64,000 nt of DNA from Hevea brasiliensis (taxonomy: Eukaryota > Streptophyta > Magnoliopsida > Malpighiales > Euphorbiaceae), in contig NC_079501.1 in assembly GCF_030052815.1 (NCBI RefSeq), forward strand, positions 95,108,017 to 95,172,016, given 5' to 3'. How positions within the stretch are numbered: position 1 is the first letter of the stretch; the number at the start of each line of letters is the position of its first letter. This document shows, in pieces, positions 9,307-22,056 of this stretch. Made by a program: the position numbers and the translations under genes. A model generated the notes under the pieces. The model was not told where the DNA came from. It ran no database searches and worked only from the letters and a program-made list of their open reading frames with translations.

Positions 9307-12006
9307 TGTCATGACCCAACTTATGGGCTGAACCGGCACTAGGATCTGGGCCAGCCTAAAGCCCCCGAGGCCCGTAGTAAGCTTAATTATTCTTCAACCT
9401 AATCCTAAGGCCCATTTGGGCCCAATTTCAAGAATTTAACCGGACAGAGTCCGGCCATAAAATGGACCATTCAACGGGGAGTTTTTCACTCGCCCGACCT
9501 GTAAACACAATATATAATAAATTGGGGAGCTCAGCTCACCCTCCACATACTCATAATATCATAAAGTCCAATGGGAGCTCAGCTCCCTCATCCAATCCAA
9601 TCATGCATGCAATTAATATTCTTACAAATTCAATACAATATTATATTTCAGACCCAAATTAATTAAAATACTCCTAACACATGCGGAGTCTAAAATTTAA
9701 CTCAATTGTACAAAATATATTAGATACTACTAATTGACCTGCGAAGAAGAAGAGCAGGTTAGTCACAATAAGTAATCCTCCTGTAGCCTGAAAAAGTAAG
9801 ATGAACAGGAGTGAGCGTTCGACTCAGAGAGTAAAATACTGATTTTAACCACAATTTCTATAGCTATCTAAAGCTAATGCATCCTAAGGAATGGAATGCA
9901 ACATCATCATAAATTTCATACAAATCACATCATAACAGTAAAAAGACAATTTGGAGCACTCACACACCCAATACTGTTCAAACAGTACATATATGGGAGC
10001 TGATCCCCTATACAGCTCTCTTAATTCAACCTCTGCTAGCAAGTGTCTCTCAAGCTGGACTTTCGCTTAATAAACCAAATGCAAGGGCCAGTGAGTGTCT
10101 CTCAAGCCGTGCCTACCTTGACTTATCTATAAAAGACCGGGTCCCAGCGAGTGTCTCTCAAGCCCCATCTACCCGTCCTATCCATATCCGATACCACACA
10201 CTACACTCACGCTAACGCACGCACACTGCTCCAAATTACCACAAATACATCCATGGCACTTCATCAATAAAGAATGTAATATAAAATGTGCCTAGTGTTT
10301 AACTACATAGAGACATATGTATAAGTGATGCATGGGCATGCATGAACATATAATAATTTTGAAATTATAATTAAAATTAATATTTTACTCACAGACTTAA
10401 ACCAAGGTCACTGCGGCAGCTAGGGGGAGGAGGAAGGCTGTCTCGGCTCACTTGACAAGTTTCATTACAATTATTTAATATATTTTAGTCAATACAAGCT
10501 TGGAAAAGACCAAAGACACCCTAAGTCGTGTCGAAAATCTGGTAGAGTCTCCCGTATACCTAGGACCTACTCAACCTGCAAAAGGGTTTAAAATGCACTT
10601 TTGTATCCACAAGTCACACATCCACAACTCAATCACATCACATGGCCCCTCCTGGGCCCACCCAGACAGTCAACAACCACAATTTGAGAAATTACAATTT
10701 AGTCCCTATAATTACCCCTTTTGCAAAAACTACCCATTTGAGCTCCAAAAATTCTAAAATTTTGCCTCGCGGTCCTTAGCAATATTATAGAGCTAACGCA
10801 AAAGGAATTATATTTTTCTAACTTATCACGAATATTTTATAGATTTTTAATCCAAATCAGGCATTAGATAATTAAGAAAAATGAGGGTTTGGGTTTACCT
10901 ATGCCAATTTCGACCCTGGAGATGCGTCCAAGACGTCTGAAAATAGTGGGTAGCCTATACTTTTAGCCCGGTTCTGAAACTTTCCCGATAGTCTGTCTGC
11001 CGGGCTTGAAATTGCAGACCCAAGCAATCGTCAAATTTCTGCGAATTGAATGTACCTACGCGAAGCCCACAACATGGGAGTTAATGTATAATTTTTACGG
11101 AATTTTCTAAACTCACTTAATGCTTGAAAAAATACTGCGAAGTTTTGTAGGACCCACCAAAAAACGGTGTCGAAAAAATTTGAAATGGGTATTGCTGCGA
11201 AGCTCTCGAAGAGTGGAGCACTTCAGTACTCTCGGATTTTTTGTGAAGTTTACAATTTTAGAGAAATCTAGCCCGAAAGTCAAAATGAGCTAAAACTTTC
11301 AGGGCAAAAATTGGACAAACCGCTCGATGGATTTTTGTGTTCTTGGTGTCTATGGAAAGCTCTCGAGGTGTAGATATGTTTTGGGATAAGACTCGATCCG
11401 ATTGGTAGCTGGATCAGCCCAATTTTGGCTGGGAAGGTGAAAAGTTGCATGGCACGTAGGGAGAGCTTTTGGGCCTTTTTTCAGCGGCCTGGAGCGTCGG
11501 CTAGCGGCGAGGAGGGGTACTAGAGGTGCGTTGGCGAGCTGGGGAGGTTGGAGAGGCAGTGGGGAGGCGAGAGGAGGAGAGAGGAGAGAGAAAATGAGAG
11601 AGAGAGGGAGAGCGTAGGGGGCGCATGGAAGAGGAAGAAGAAAAGGAAAAAAGGTCGGTTCGATACGATCGGTCCGATCCGGTCTGGTTCGATTTGGTAG
11701 GTTCGATTCAAGATACCGAAAATTAAATTTTTACTCTGCCCTGGGATAAAAAATGAGGCCCAAAAATTTCGAAAAAATTTCATAAAACTCAGAAAAATTC
11801 GTAGAGTCTAAATATATTTTTAGTTTTACCACGTGGTTTTTAAATAAATTTTTAAAAATTATCAAAGTTTTATATTTTCGAAAAATCGAACCTGATTTCA
11901 AAAATTTGAAAAAATTTCAAATAATTTTTCCCAAAATTTAAATAAAATAAAATAAATATTAATATCTACCCATAAAATAATTAATTTAAAAATTAGGGGT
12001 GTTACA
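9307..12006 (-). mobile_element. 3' LTR of chromovirus 1
   Basis: 2,700 bp from TGTCATGACCC to GGGTGTTACA (plus-strand reading). It contains a (TC/GA)-rich stretch near 11530-11640 and no ORF of note. It holds about 240 bp (roughly 11222-11455) that are deleted from the 5' LTR. The left 2.3 kb is repeated at 36216-38540. Confidence 0.9.
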
Positions 12007-12019
12007 TTCTTCCCCCCTC
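12007..12019 (-). other. Polypurine tract of chromovirus 1
   Basis: The minus strand reads GAGGGGGGAAGAA immediately before the 3' LTR start TGTAACA. This is the expected plus-strand priming site. Confidence 0.85.
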
Positions 12020-12071
12020 ACAGAAAATTCGTTCTCGAATTTTTTACACAAGGAAGAATAAAAGAACAGAA

Positions 12072-15000
12072 TTACACATTGAATAAATAAGGGTACTTGC
12101 TACGCATGTCCCGCTCTGACTCCCAGGTGCATTCTTCCACTGACTGGCTCATCCATAAAACCTTAACCATAGGGATCTGTTTCGACCTTAGTTGCCTTAC
12201 TTGGTAGTCCACTATGGCTACTGGCTGCTCCTCAAACGTCAAGTATTCTTTCAGCTCTATTGTATCCGGTTGTAGCACATGAGAGGGATCTGGTATGTAT
12301 TTCTTGAGCATGGAGATGTGAAATACAGGATGAACATAAGGTCCAATTGATAGGCAACTGCTCCAACTGTATCAGTAACCTCATAAGGTCCAATATACCA
12401 AGGTGCCAACTTGCCCTTCTTTCCAAATCTCATGACTCCCTTCAATGGAGAAACCTTCAGGAATATGTAATCGCCTACTGTAAACTTTACATCCCTCCGT
12501 CTGCGATCTGCATAACTCTTCTATCTGCTGAAAGCCGTTTTCAATCATTCCCTGATTAAAAGAACCATCTCTGAAGTGTATAGCACTAGGTCTACATGCA
12601 CCTTTGCTTCTCCCATTTCCATCCAACACAGAGGAGACCCACACTCTCTGCCATATAGCACCTCATAGGGTGCCATCCCGATGCTAGAATGATAACTATT
12701 ATTGTAGGCAAACTCCACCAAGGGTAGCTGATCATCCCATTGACCTTCAAAATCCAAAACACACATGCGAAGCATGTCTTCCAGTGTATGAATTGCCCTT
12801 TCAGACCGCCCGTCAGTCTGAGGGTGGAAGGTGGTACTAAAGTTTAACTGCGTGCCAAGTGCCTCTTGCAGCTTTCTCCAAAACTTAAAAGTGAATTGGG
12901 GCCCCCTGTTAGATATTATGGAAGCAGGAACTCCATGCAATCTGACTATTTCTCGAACATAGAGCCTGGCGTATTGTGCAATAGAATAGTTGGTTCTCAC
13001 AAGCAAGAAATGAGCCGATTAGTCAGATGATCTATAATTACCCATATTGAATCATATCTCTACGTGGTACGAGGCAACCCAATTACAAAATCCATAGTGA
13101 TCATTTCCCACTTTCATTCTAGGATAGGGAGCTCTTGCAGCTTCCCTGACAGCTTCTGATGTTCAAACTTCACCTTTTGACAAGTCAAGCACTTGGACAC
13201 AAAATCTGTTATGTCTCCCTTCATGCCATTCCACCAGTAGCTATCTTTCACATCATAGTACATCTTGGTGGAGCCTAGGTTCCACCAGTAGCTATCTTTC
13301 ACATCATGATACATCTTGGTGGAGCCTGGGTGGACATTGTACAGTGTATAGTGTGCCTCTCGCATAATTTCATTCCTGAGATTGTCCACATCGGGCACAC
13401 ATATCCTGGAACCTTGCATAAGAGCGCCATCATTGGCAATTCCAAACTCATCACCTTCACCCTGCTGTACTCTTTCTATAATCTTTATCAATTGTGGGTC
13501 TCTGTGCTGGAAAAATCTGATTCTGTCTCACAGGTCTGGTCTCATTGAAAAATGGGCCAATAATGCCCCCTCATCTGAAATATCTAAGATCAGACCTTGA
13601 TCCATTAACTAACGGCCTCTTCTTCACTGATATGTGCGCTAAGCTGGCAAAAGATTTTCTACTCAAAGCATCTGCTACTACATTGGCCTTCCCAGGGTGG
13701 TACTGGATGGTACAATCATAGTCCTTCAGAAGCTCCATCCATCTCCTCTGCCTCAAGTTTAAATCCCTCTATTGGAAGATGCACTTCAAACTCTTGTGGT
13801 GGGTGTATATCTCGCAAACTTCACCATACAAGTAGTGTCTTCAGATCTTTAGTGCAAAGACTACAGCTGCCATTTCCAAATCATGGGTAGGGTAGTTCTG
13901 CTCATGCCTTTTTAGTTGCCTTGAAGCATAAGCCACTACTTTCCTATGTTACATCAAAACGCATCCCAAACCAACTTTGGAGGCATCACAGTATATGGTA
14001 TATCCTTCACCACTCATCAGTAATGTCAACACAAGGGCTGTAATTAGACATTTCTTAAGCTTCTGGAAGCTCTCCTCACAATCATCTGTCCAAATGAACA
14101 GAACATTCTTCTAAGTTAACTTAGTTAGGGGAGCTACTATCCTGGAGAAATTCTGCACAAAATGCCTATAGTAGCCAACTAGGCCCAGAAAACTCCACAC
14201 CTCAGTGATTGTTATAGGCCTAAACCAATCAGTTACCGTCTCAATTTTCTTGGGATCCACTTGAATGCCTTCACTAGAAACCACATGTCCTAAGAATGAG
14301 ATGCTTTCTAGCCAAAATTCACACTTTGAAAATTTAGCATATAGCTGGTGCTCCCTTAAAGTTTGCAACACCATCCTCAAATGCCACACATGTTCTTCAT
14401 TGGTTTGAGAGTATACCAAAATGTCATCTATGAATACAATGACAAAACGGTGTTCATCAAGTCCATGAAGGCCAAGAACTCATAATGACCATATCTTGTC
14501 CTGAATGCTGTCTTGGACACATCCTCATTCCTGATTCTCAACTGATATTAGCCTGATCGTAGGTCAATTTTGGAAAAGAATCTAGCCCCTTGAAGCTGAT
14601 CAAACAGATCATCAATCCGAGGAAGTGGATACTTGTTCTTCACAGTCACCTTGTTCAACTGTCTATAATCAATACACAACCTTAAGGAGCCATCTTTCTT
14701 TCTCACAAATAGAACAGGAGCGCCCCAAGGTGAAGTGCTCATACGTATGAAACCCTTGTCGAAAAGCTCCTATAGCTACTCCTTTAGCTCTTTCAATTCT
14801 GCTAGTGCCATCCTGTAAGGCGGCATTGATATGAGGTTTGTACCCGGCATAACATTAATGCAAAACTCTATTTCCCTTCCTGGTGGTAACCCTGGAAGCT
14901 CCTCAGGGAAGACATCCATAAATTCTCTGACAATAGGAACATTCTCAATGTTAACACCTTTTATACATGTATCTCTCACCAATGCCAAATACCCTTGGCA

Positions 15001-15636
15001 CCCATGCCTCAACATTTTTTTAGCACTAATTACTGACACCAAGTTATATGGAGCCACGCTCCTGTCACCATTAAAGCTAAACTCTTCCACACCAGGTATA
15101 TGAAAGTATACCCTTTTGTTCCTGCAGTCTAAAGCGGCATAATGAGTTGCCAGCAAATCTATTCCCAAAATTACGTCAAAATCCATTACTGGTAGAGGAA
15201 CCAAGTCTGCAGGGAGGACCCTTCCATCCACTTCCACTGAGCTACCCAGAAAAACCATTTCCACGTCTATGTTGTCACTAAGAGGGATAGCTACAGATAA
15301 GGGGCATTCTAAAGTTGTAGGGTTCCTACCCAATCTCATGGCAAAAATAGGAGAGACAAATGAGTGCGTCGCACCTAGATCTATCAAAACACAAGCCTCA
15401 TAGGAATAGACTAAAAGAATACCTGTCACAACTGCATTGGAAGCCTGAGCATCCTGGTGGGTCAAAGTGAAAACCCGAGCTTGACCCCTACCTTGCATTG
15501 CAAATCCCTGAAGTTGACTTCTACTTCCTGACCTACCTCCAAATCCACGTCCTCCTTGTCCTCGGCCCTGTTGGCCACTGAATTGACTACCTGCCATGCT
15601 GAAAGCACCAGGATACAATTGGCGAGGAACATTCAC
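12072..15636 (-). pseudogene. Chromovirus 1 pol remnant (PR-RT-RH-IN-chromodomain)
   Basis: In element order on the minus strand. Protease at about 15400 (DLGATHSFVS, where family members usually have D-S/T-G). Reverse transcriptase from 14742 ([12 protein letters not shown], then [10 protein letters not shown] near 14410) with two internal deletions relative to the copy at 44371-45099. RNase H tail at 13571-13756 ([14 protein letters not shown]). Integrase zinc finger at 13114-13491 with a 51-bp duplication. Integrase core at 12545-13006, where the second catalytic Asp is Asn (ISNRGPQF). Chromodomain at 12072-12311, ending at a natural stop. Several frameshifts and stops make it non-functional. 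Confidence 0.85.
13230..13331. repeat. 51-bp tandem duplication in the integrase zinc finger
   Basis: Two copies (13230-13280 and 13281-13331) with three visible differences duplicate 17 codons in frame (GSTKMYHDVKDSYWWN twice). The related elements at 38541 and 43550 have one copy. Confidence 0.85.
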
Positions 15637-15639
15637 AAC

Positions 15640-16794
15640 AGAACCCTATGACCCTATCTGTGGCTCACTGAACACATGACATTCTCCAACAAAGTGACCC
15701 TACTGGCCACATCGGAAACATACTCCTGAACCCATCATACAAGGTCCTGAATGTCCTCTTCTACACTGCGTGCAAGGTGCCAAGGAGGATCTTGAACCAG
15801 ACCCAGAACTGTTGTAACCCGAACTGTGACCACTGTTGGATCCATACCCTGGTCTGAATCCTCAAGATCTGTGTTTAAAACCACCCTTCTTTTTGTTTAT
15901 ACTCCTTCCTCTGTAATGACTTTGGCCTCCACTATCCGTGGTACCCATGTAGGGAACACCTGAAGAACCCTCTACTCTATTCTACTTTGCCTTTCTGCTG
16001 TTATCTCCTGTATAACTAATTTCAATCTGTCGAGCTCGATCAACTACCACATTGAAAGACTGATCAGACATCATGGCCAGATTTGCATACTTCCTGTCTA
16101 GCCCCTTTAGGAACTTCTTTACCTTCATACTTTATGTAGCCACTGCTGTGGGGGCATACCTACTCCGTTCCAAAAATTTTGTAGCATATTCATCTATGGA
16201 TCTGTCATTCTGCCTTAAGGCCTCAAAGGCCCACTGCTTTTGACCTCTGAAGCTTTCTGGCACAAACTTGTTGACGAACAGTTTCACAAACTGGTTCCAA
16301 GACAATCCCTCAATGCGAGGTAGTACGTAGTCTGTCATCCACTGCCTTGGCACTGGCCCCAATACATGCTGTACATACTCTACTAATCTCCTATCAGTCA
16401 ACTGCAGTTCCACTCCTGCTTGTTTGCAGGAGTTCAAAAATCGATAAGCATCATCAGTTACATCATAGATACTAGGTACTAACTTCTTAAAATTAATTAT
16501 CTATTTGTAAGGTTCCCCTCTTAGTGTGGTGGGCTGCTACTGTTGTGGAGGGTGGACCATAAATTGTGCCATCATATCGATGGTTCTCTGCAATCCGGCT
16601 AGGGTAGCTGCCATTGGGTCCATAGGACCTTGGGCCACAAAAGACTATTCCTGTATTGGTGGCAGCTGCTCTTTTACTTGAGCAGCTCTAGGTCTCCTGC
16701 CTCGCCTCCTCAGGACAGGCGCCTAATCCTGTGCCGACACCTCGTTTGGCACATCCTGTTCTGGTGCAGTGGCAGCTCTTCTACTTCTATGCAT
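15640..16794 (-). pseudogene. Chromovirus 1 gag remnant
   Basis: The likely start is the ATG at 16792-16794 (MHRSRRAAT). A retrotransposon gag domain is readable at 16132-16437 (WNQFVKLFVNKFVPESFR, then DRSIDEYATKF), followed by a glycine/serine-rich region and a CCHC knuckle near 15680-15720 in which a stop replaces one residue. At least four other in-frame stops occur near the N-terminus. Gag would package RNA into virus-like particles; this copy cannot encode a full protein. Confidence 0.75.
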
Positions 16795-17007
16795 TTTCCT
16801 AAAATTCAATAGCATTAGCCCATAAAAATTCAAAACGGCATATTACATAACTCTGTAGACTCATATTTATACACAATTATATAAAGCAGAAACTAGAAGC
16901 AAAGATGACAATGCAAGGATGAATGTGGACCCTATTCTCCTCATGTGACTCCTATTAGACTCTTCCCATAACTTTAAACATATACTCCTTATGAATCTGG
17001 AGCCTAA

Positions 17008-17019
17008 GCTCTGATACCA
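17008..17019 (-). other. Primer-binding site, tRNA-iMet type
   Basis: The minus strand reads TGGTATCAGAGC, the common plant tRNA-Met-initiator primer site, 4 nt inside the LTR boundary at 17024. Confidence 0.9.
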
Positions 17020-17023
17020 CATT

Positions 17024-20020
17024 TGTCACGATCGAACCTATGGGCCGGACCAGCACTAGGACTTGGGCTAGCCTAAAGCTCCTGAGGCCCGTAGTAAGCC
17101 TAACTATTCCTCAACCTAATCCTAAGGTCCATTTGGGCCCAATTTCAAGAATTCAACCAAACAGAGCCCAGTCATAAAATGGACCATTCAACGAGGAGTT
17201 TTTGACTCGCCCGACTTGTAAACACAATATGTGATAAATTGGGGAGCTTAGCTCACCCTCCACATACTCATAATATCATAAAGTCCAATGAGAGCTTAGC
17301 TCCCTCATCCAATCCAGTCATGCATGCAATTAATATTCTTACAAATTCAATACAATATTATATTATAGACTCAAATTAATTAAAATACTCCTAACACATG
17401 CGGAGTCTAAAATTTAACTCAATTGTACAAAATACATTAGATATTACTAATTGACCTGCGAAGAAGAAGAGCAGGTTAGTCACAACAAGTAATCCTCCTG
17501 TAGCCTGGAAAAAAAAAGATGAACAGGAGTGAGCGTTCGACTCAGAGTAGGGATGGCAATGGGTCGGGTTTTTACGGGTACCCGATCCGACCGGACCTTA
17601 ATAGGACGGGTTTGGGTAGTATATAATCGGGTTTGGGACGGTTCAGTTTGAAATTTAATACCCGTGACAGGTTCAGGTCAGGTTCAGGTTTTATATGTTG
17701 GGTATCTATTACCCGAACCCGTTTATATAAATATTTAATTAAATATAAAGTATATGTTTTTTTTAATAATATTTACAAATTTTTATAAATTTTATTTTAT
17801 ATAAAATAAAATTTAAATATTTTTTGAAATTATTAAAATTTTAAAATATAAATTATTAATAAAAATAATTTTTTATATAGATTATTAATTAAACATATAA
17901 AATTAAACGAGTTCGGGTATTTTTCGGGTAATAACAATCGTATTTGGCACTGGTTCGGGTAGTTGAGAATAAATTTTAATCGGGTTTGGGACGGGTTCGG
18001 GTTTTGAAAATATTAATTGGGTTCGAGTTCGGGTAGGATGATTTTCGCGGGTACCCTACCCGTTGCCATCCCTAACTCAGAGAGTAAAATACTAATTTTA
18101 ATCATAATTTCTATAGCTATCTAAAGCTAATGCATCCTAAGGAATGGAATGCAACATCATCATAAATTTCATACAAATCACATCATAACAGTAAAAAGAC
18201 AATTTGGAGCACTCACACACCCAATACTGTTCAAACAGTACATATATGGGAGCTGATCCCCTATATAGCTCTCTTAATCCAACTTCTGCTAGCGAGTGTC
18301 TCTCAAGCCGGACTTTCACTTAATAAACCAAATGCAGGGCTAGTGAGTGTCTCTCAAGCCATGCCTACCTCGACTTATCTATAAAGGATCGAGTCCCAGT
18401 GAATGTCTCTCAAGCCGCGTCTACCCGTCCTATCAATATCCGATACCACTCACCACACGCACGCCAACGCACGCACATTGCTCCAAATTACCACAAACAC
18501 ATCCATGGCACTTCATTAATTAAGAATGCAATATAAAACGTGCCTAGTGTTTAACTACATAGATACATATGTATAAGTGATGCATGGGCATGCCTGAATA
18601 TATAATAATATTGAAATTATAATTAAAATTAATATTTTACTTACAAACTTAAACCAAGATCACTACAGCAGTTGGGCGGAGGAGGAAGGCTGTCCCAGAT
18701 CACCTGACAAATTTTATTATAATTATTTAATATATTTTACTCAATACAAGCTTGGAAAAGAAGAAAGACACCCTAAGTCGTGCCGAAAATCCGGCAGAGT
18801 CTCCCCTATACATAGGACCTACTTAACTTGCAAAAGGGTTCAAAATGCACTTCTATATCCACAAGTCACACATCCACAACTCAATCACATCACATGGCCC
18901 CTCCTGGGCCCACTCAGACAGTTAACAATCATAATTTGAAAAATTACAATTTAGTCCCTGCAATTACCCCTTTTGCAAAAACTATCCATTTGAGCTCCAA
19001 AAATTCTAAAATTTTGCCCCGCAGTCCTTAGAAATATTATAGAGCTAACACAAAAGGAATTATATTTTTCTAACCTACCACGAATATTTTAGAGATTTTT
19101 AATCAAAATCAGGCACTAGATAATTAAGAAACATGAGGGTTCGGGTTTACCTATATCAATTTCGACCTTGGAGACGCGTTTAAGACGTCTGAAAATGGTG
19201 GGGTAGCCTATATTCTCAGCCCGGTTCTGAAGCTTTTCAAGTAGTCTGTCTGCCTAGCACGAAATTATAGATCCGAGCAACTGTCGAATTTTCGCGAATT
19301 GAATGTACCTACACGAAGCCCATAACACGGGGGTTTATATATAATTTTTACAGAATTTTCTAAACTCATTTAATGCTCGAAAAAATACTGCGAAGTCTCG
19401 CGGGACCCACCAAAAAATGGTATCGGAAAATTTGAAATAAGTATTGCGGCGAAGCTCTTGACGAGTGGAGCATGGAGCATAGGGGGAGCTTTTGGGCCAT
19501 TTTCTGGCAGCCTGGAGCTTCGGCCAGCGACGGGGAGGGGTGCTGGAGGTGCGCTAGCGAGCTAGGGAGGCTGGGGCGGCGGTGGGGCGGCGAGAGGAGA
19601 GAGAAAACGAGAGAGAGAGAGAGGAAGAGCGTCGGGGGCGCGCGGAAGAGGAAGAAGAAACGGAAAAAGGGCCAATCCGATTCGATCGATCCGATGCAGT
19701 CCAGTTTGATTCAGCCGGTTCGATTCAAGATACCCAAAATTGAATTTTCACTCTGCCCTGGGACCAAAAACGAGGCCCAAAAATTCCGAAAAAATTTCAT
19801 AAAACTCAAAAAAATTCGTAGAGTCTAAATATATTTTTAGTTTTGCCATTTGGTGTTTAAATAAAATTTTTAAAAATCATCAAAGTTTTATATTTTCAGA
19901 AAATCGAACCCGATTTCAAAAATTTGAAAAAATTTCAAATAATTTTTCCCAAAATTTAAATAAAATAAAATATTAATATCTGCCCATAAAATAATTAATT
20001 TAAAAATTAGGGGTGTTACA
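17024..20020 (-). mobile_element. 5' LTR of chromovirus 1, carrying a MITE
   Basis: 2,997 bp from TGTCACGATCG to GGGGTGTTACA. It aligns with the 3' LTR throughout but carries a 527-bp MITE plus its 8-bp target duplication, and lacks about 240 bp near 19460. Many substitutions from the 3' LTR suggest an older insertion. Confidence 0.88.
17548..18074. mobile_element. hAT-type MITE with 8-bp target-site duplication
   Basis: Terminal inverted repeats TAGGGATGGCAATGGGT and ACCCGTTGCCATCCCTA (one mismatch) bound 527 bp rich in GGGTTCGGGT-like words. The insertion is flanked by ACTCAGAG at 17540-17547 and 18075-18082. Empty sites with a single ACTCAGAG are visible at the same LTR position near 9822 and 36730. 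No transposase is encoded, so it is a non-autonomous element. Confidence 0.93.
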
Positions 20021-20197
20021 TATTTTTTAACATTTTATTTTAATTATATATGATTTATATGTTGAAAAACTTGTTGATTTGCTTGTTTGATCTCCATGAT
20101 TAATGGGTCTATTTGATATTTGAATCCAATTGTTTTCTTTTTAAAACTATGTGAATATCATCCCCTCTTATACCTTAAAAATACTTTTGTTTTTTAA

Positions 20198-21162
20198 GAG
20201 TGTGGCTTAGCTAATAAGCAGGTCAAAGCCGATTTGTTTGTTTAAAACATTTTTAGAGCTTATAAGCTAAAAAAAAAAAATGAGGGATCTAACTTTTTAT
20301 TTTGGTGCTTATAAATTGGGTATTTATAAGTTAATTTGAAAAAATATTTTATTGTGTTACCCTTATTTAAATTTATAATTTCATTATTGCCCTGTTCAAT
20401 AATAGCTTTTAAATTAACGTTTAGCATTTTGACTCAAATTACAACACTGTTTCTTTTATTTATGCTATTTGGTAGTATAATATTTATATTAACGTTTATT
20501 TATTGATAGAGTGGCTTATGGAACGTTACTCCTCTTAATTTTTAAAGGTTGATAGAGTGTTTTGACTATTAAAAAAAGTATCACTATTTTTACATTTAAC
20601 TATTAATTTAACAGTTATTTTAATTGACACTTTTGCTTTAAACAGCTAACTACTAACAATTAACAGCTGTTAAAATAGCTGACAACTATTAGAACAATTA
20701 ATATTATTGAACGTACCATATACATCCTTATTGCATTTATTCTTATATTGATATTAAAAAATTTATTTTCCTGCTATAATTTAAATAAATTATTTACATT
20801 AATTTTAATGAATTTAAAAATTATTTTTATTAAATTTAATAAAATATTGGTCTATAAAATATTTGTTTATTTAATTTAAAATTAAATTATATTTTAATAT
20901 TATTGAAATATATTTGATATAAAATTTAATTTGATAATATTATAATAAAAATCGAATTAATATACTTTATTATTTGAGAAAATCATTTAATATTTTTTTA
21001 GTTATTTTAATAATAAATATATTTATAAGTAATTTTTTATTATGAAATGTGTCAACTATTTATCATCCGCTTATAAATACTTTAATTAAATATGTAACTA
21101 TTTAAAATTTTAAATAGTTATAAGTTCAAATTAATTTATAAATACTTAGCCAAACACCCTCC
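20198..21162. mobile_element. Possible decayed MITE or hAT-like element
   Basis: The left end GAGTGTGGCTTAGCTAATAA and the reverse complement of the right end (GAGGGTGTTTGGCTAAGTAT) are imperfect inverted repeats around AT-rich DNA. The GTGTTTGGCTTAGC type of terminus is common in plant MITEs. No clear target-site duplication. Confidence 0.35.
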
Positions 21163-21394
21163 TAATTCAAAATAAAATATATTTTGCAATTTTGTTAATG
21201 TAATTATTTCAATAATAGATGTATCATGTATGTATCATTAAATTTTAAAATATACATTATTAATAAAAATATATAAAATTAAATGATTTTGAATAGCACT
21301 TTAGAATAATTTAAAATAAATTTTAATTAAATTTAGAAAATATTTAAATATTAAAATTATTAATTAGATTTGAAATATCATAAGGTGTATATAT

Positions 21395-21490
21395 AGTGGA
21401 AAAGGTGAGCATCTCAACTAATTTCTGAAAGGTTATGCATAATTTGAGGACGTAGTTGAAAAAAGGACAAAGTATAATAAGATAAGATTC
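21395..21490. repeat. Divergent copy of the peroxidase 3' flank
   Basis: AGTGGAAAAGGTGAGCATCT and the following roughly 80 bp align with 9031-9120 and 35940-36030 with many substitutions. No peroxidase coding remnant was found next to it. Confidence 0.45.
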
Positions 21491-22056
21491 GATTATTCAA
21501 TTCTATTAATTAATTATAATTATAATTAATGCAATTCAGACGCATCTTTTTTTGGTTTCTTTTGGGTTGAAAAGTCAGAAAGACAAAACACTCTTTATTT
21601 CTTTTGTTTCTGTCCAATTGATTTTGCGTTATTCTTCTAGTCAGACCTGGCCGTTGGTTTGGTCTGGACCATGGTTTTGAAAAACAAACCTACCCAATCA
21701 GTTGAACTATAAAAATTTTAAATCAATTCATCAAACGTTTTGATTTATCTTCAAAACTCGCATATCACTAAAACCAAGAAAAATCCAGTAGACTGACCGA
21801 ATACCCATCGATCTGTTGCAGATTTAACGAGTCAAGCAGGTCTTCATTATTGTTTTTCAATTGAGCTAATTTAATCAAAATGACATCGTTTTGTTTTTTC
21901 TAAAGGCAAAAAAAATGTAGTTTAATTGCCAACCCTTTTACTCTTTTATTTTTAAGCTATTATTATGTTATGGTGACTTATTTTGAACATAGTTTATATG
22001 GACAATTATGTTATATTTATTTTTTTGTGGATATTTATATTGAATATGGTGATTTA

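Larger units (their letters stand above)
4638..11640. repeat. Duplicated segment, copy 1
   Basis: Similar along most of its length to 31939-38540, in the same orientation. It contains the upstream region, a three-exon peroxidase gene, the 3' flank with an AT microsatellite, and the left end of a chromovirus inserted at the same base in both copies. Differences include stretches of about 340 bp (near 5385-5725) and about 105 bp (near 6092-6196) that are missing from copy 2, and a longer (TAA)n in copy 2. The right limit shown is only where copy 2 is broken by a later rearrangement; the true duplication may be longer. Confidence 0.85.
9307..20020 (-). mobile_element. Tekay-type chromovirus (Ty3/Gypsy), both LTRs present, defective
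   Basis: A structurally delimited insertion: LTRs at both ends (TGTAACA...TGACA in element sense), tRNA-iMet primer site, polypurine tract, gag-pol remnants ending in a chromodomain, and a perfect 5-bp target-site duplication TATTT (9302-9306 and 20021-20025). The C-terminal chromodomain ([18 protein letters not shown], then EECTWESE) and 2.5-3 kb LTRs fit the Tekay/Del lineage. The coding region has many stops and deletions. The same insertion point occurs in the second duplicated segment (36216), so integration predates the duplication. Confidence 0.9.
20026..22056. other. AT-rich intergenic DNA
   Basis: No gene seen. It contains a possible decayed MITE (20198-21162) and a divergent relative of the peroxidase 3' flank (21395-21490). 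The TATTT target duplication of the chromovirus is immediately to the left. Confidence 0.6.

Noticed and set aside
11520..11783. Ser/Leu-rich ORFs in the chromovirus LTRs (also 19472-19828, 38259-38717, 40190-40450)
   Set aside because: They come from GA/CT-rich LTR sequence and are not conserved in frame between LTR copies.
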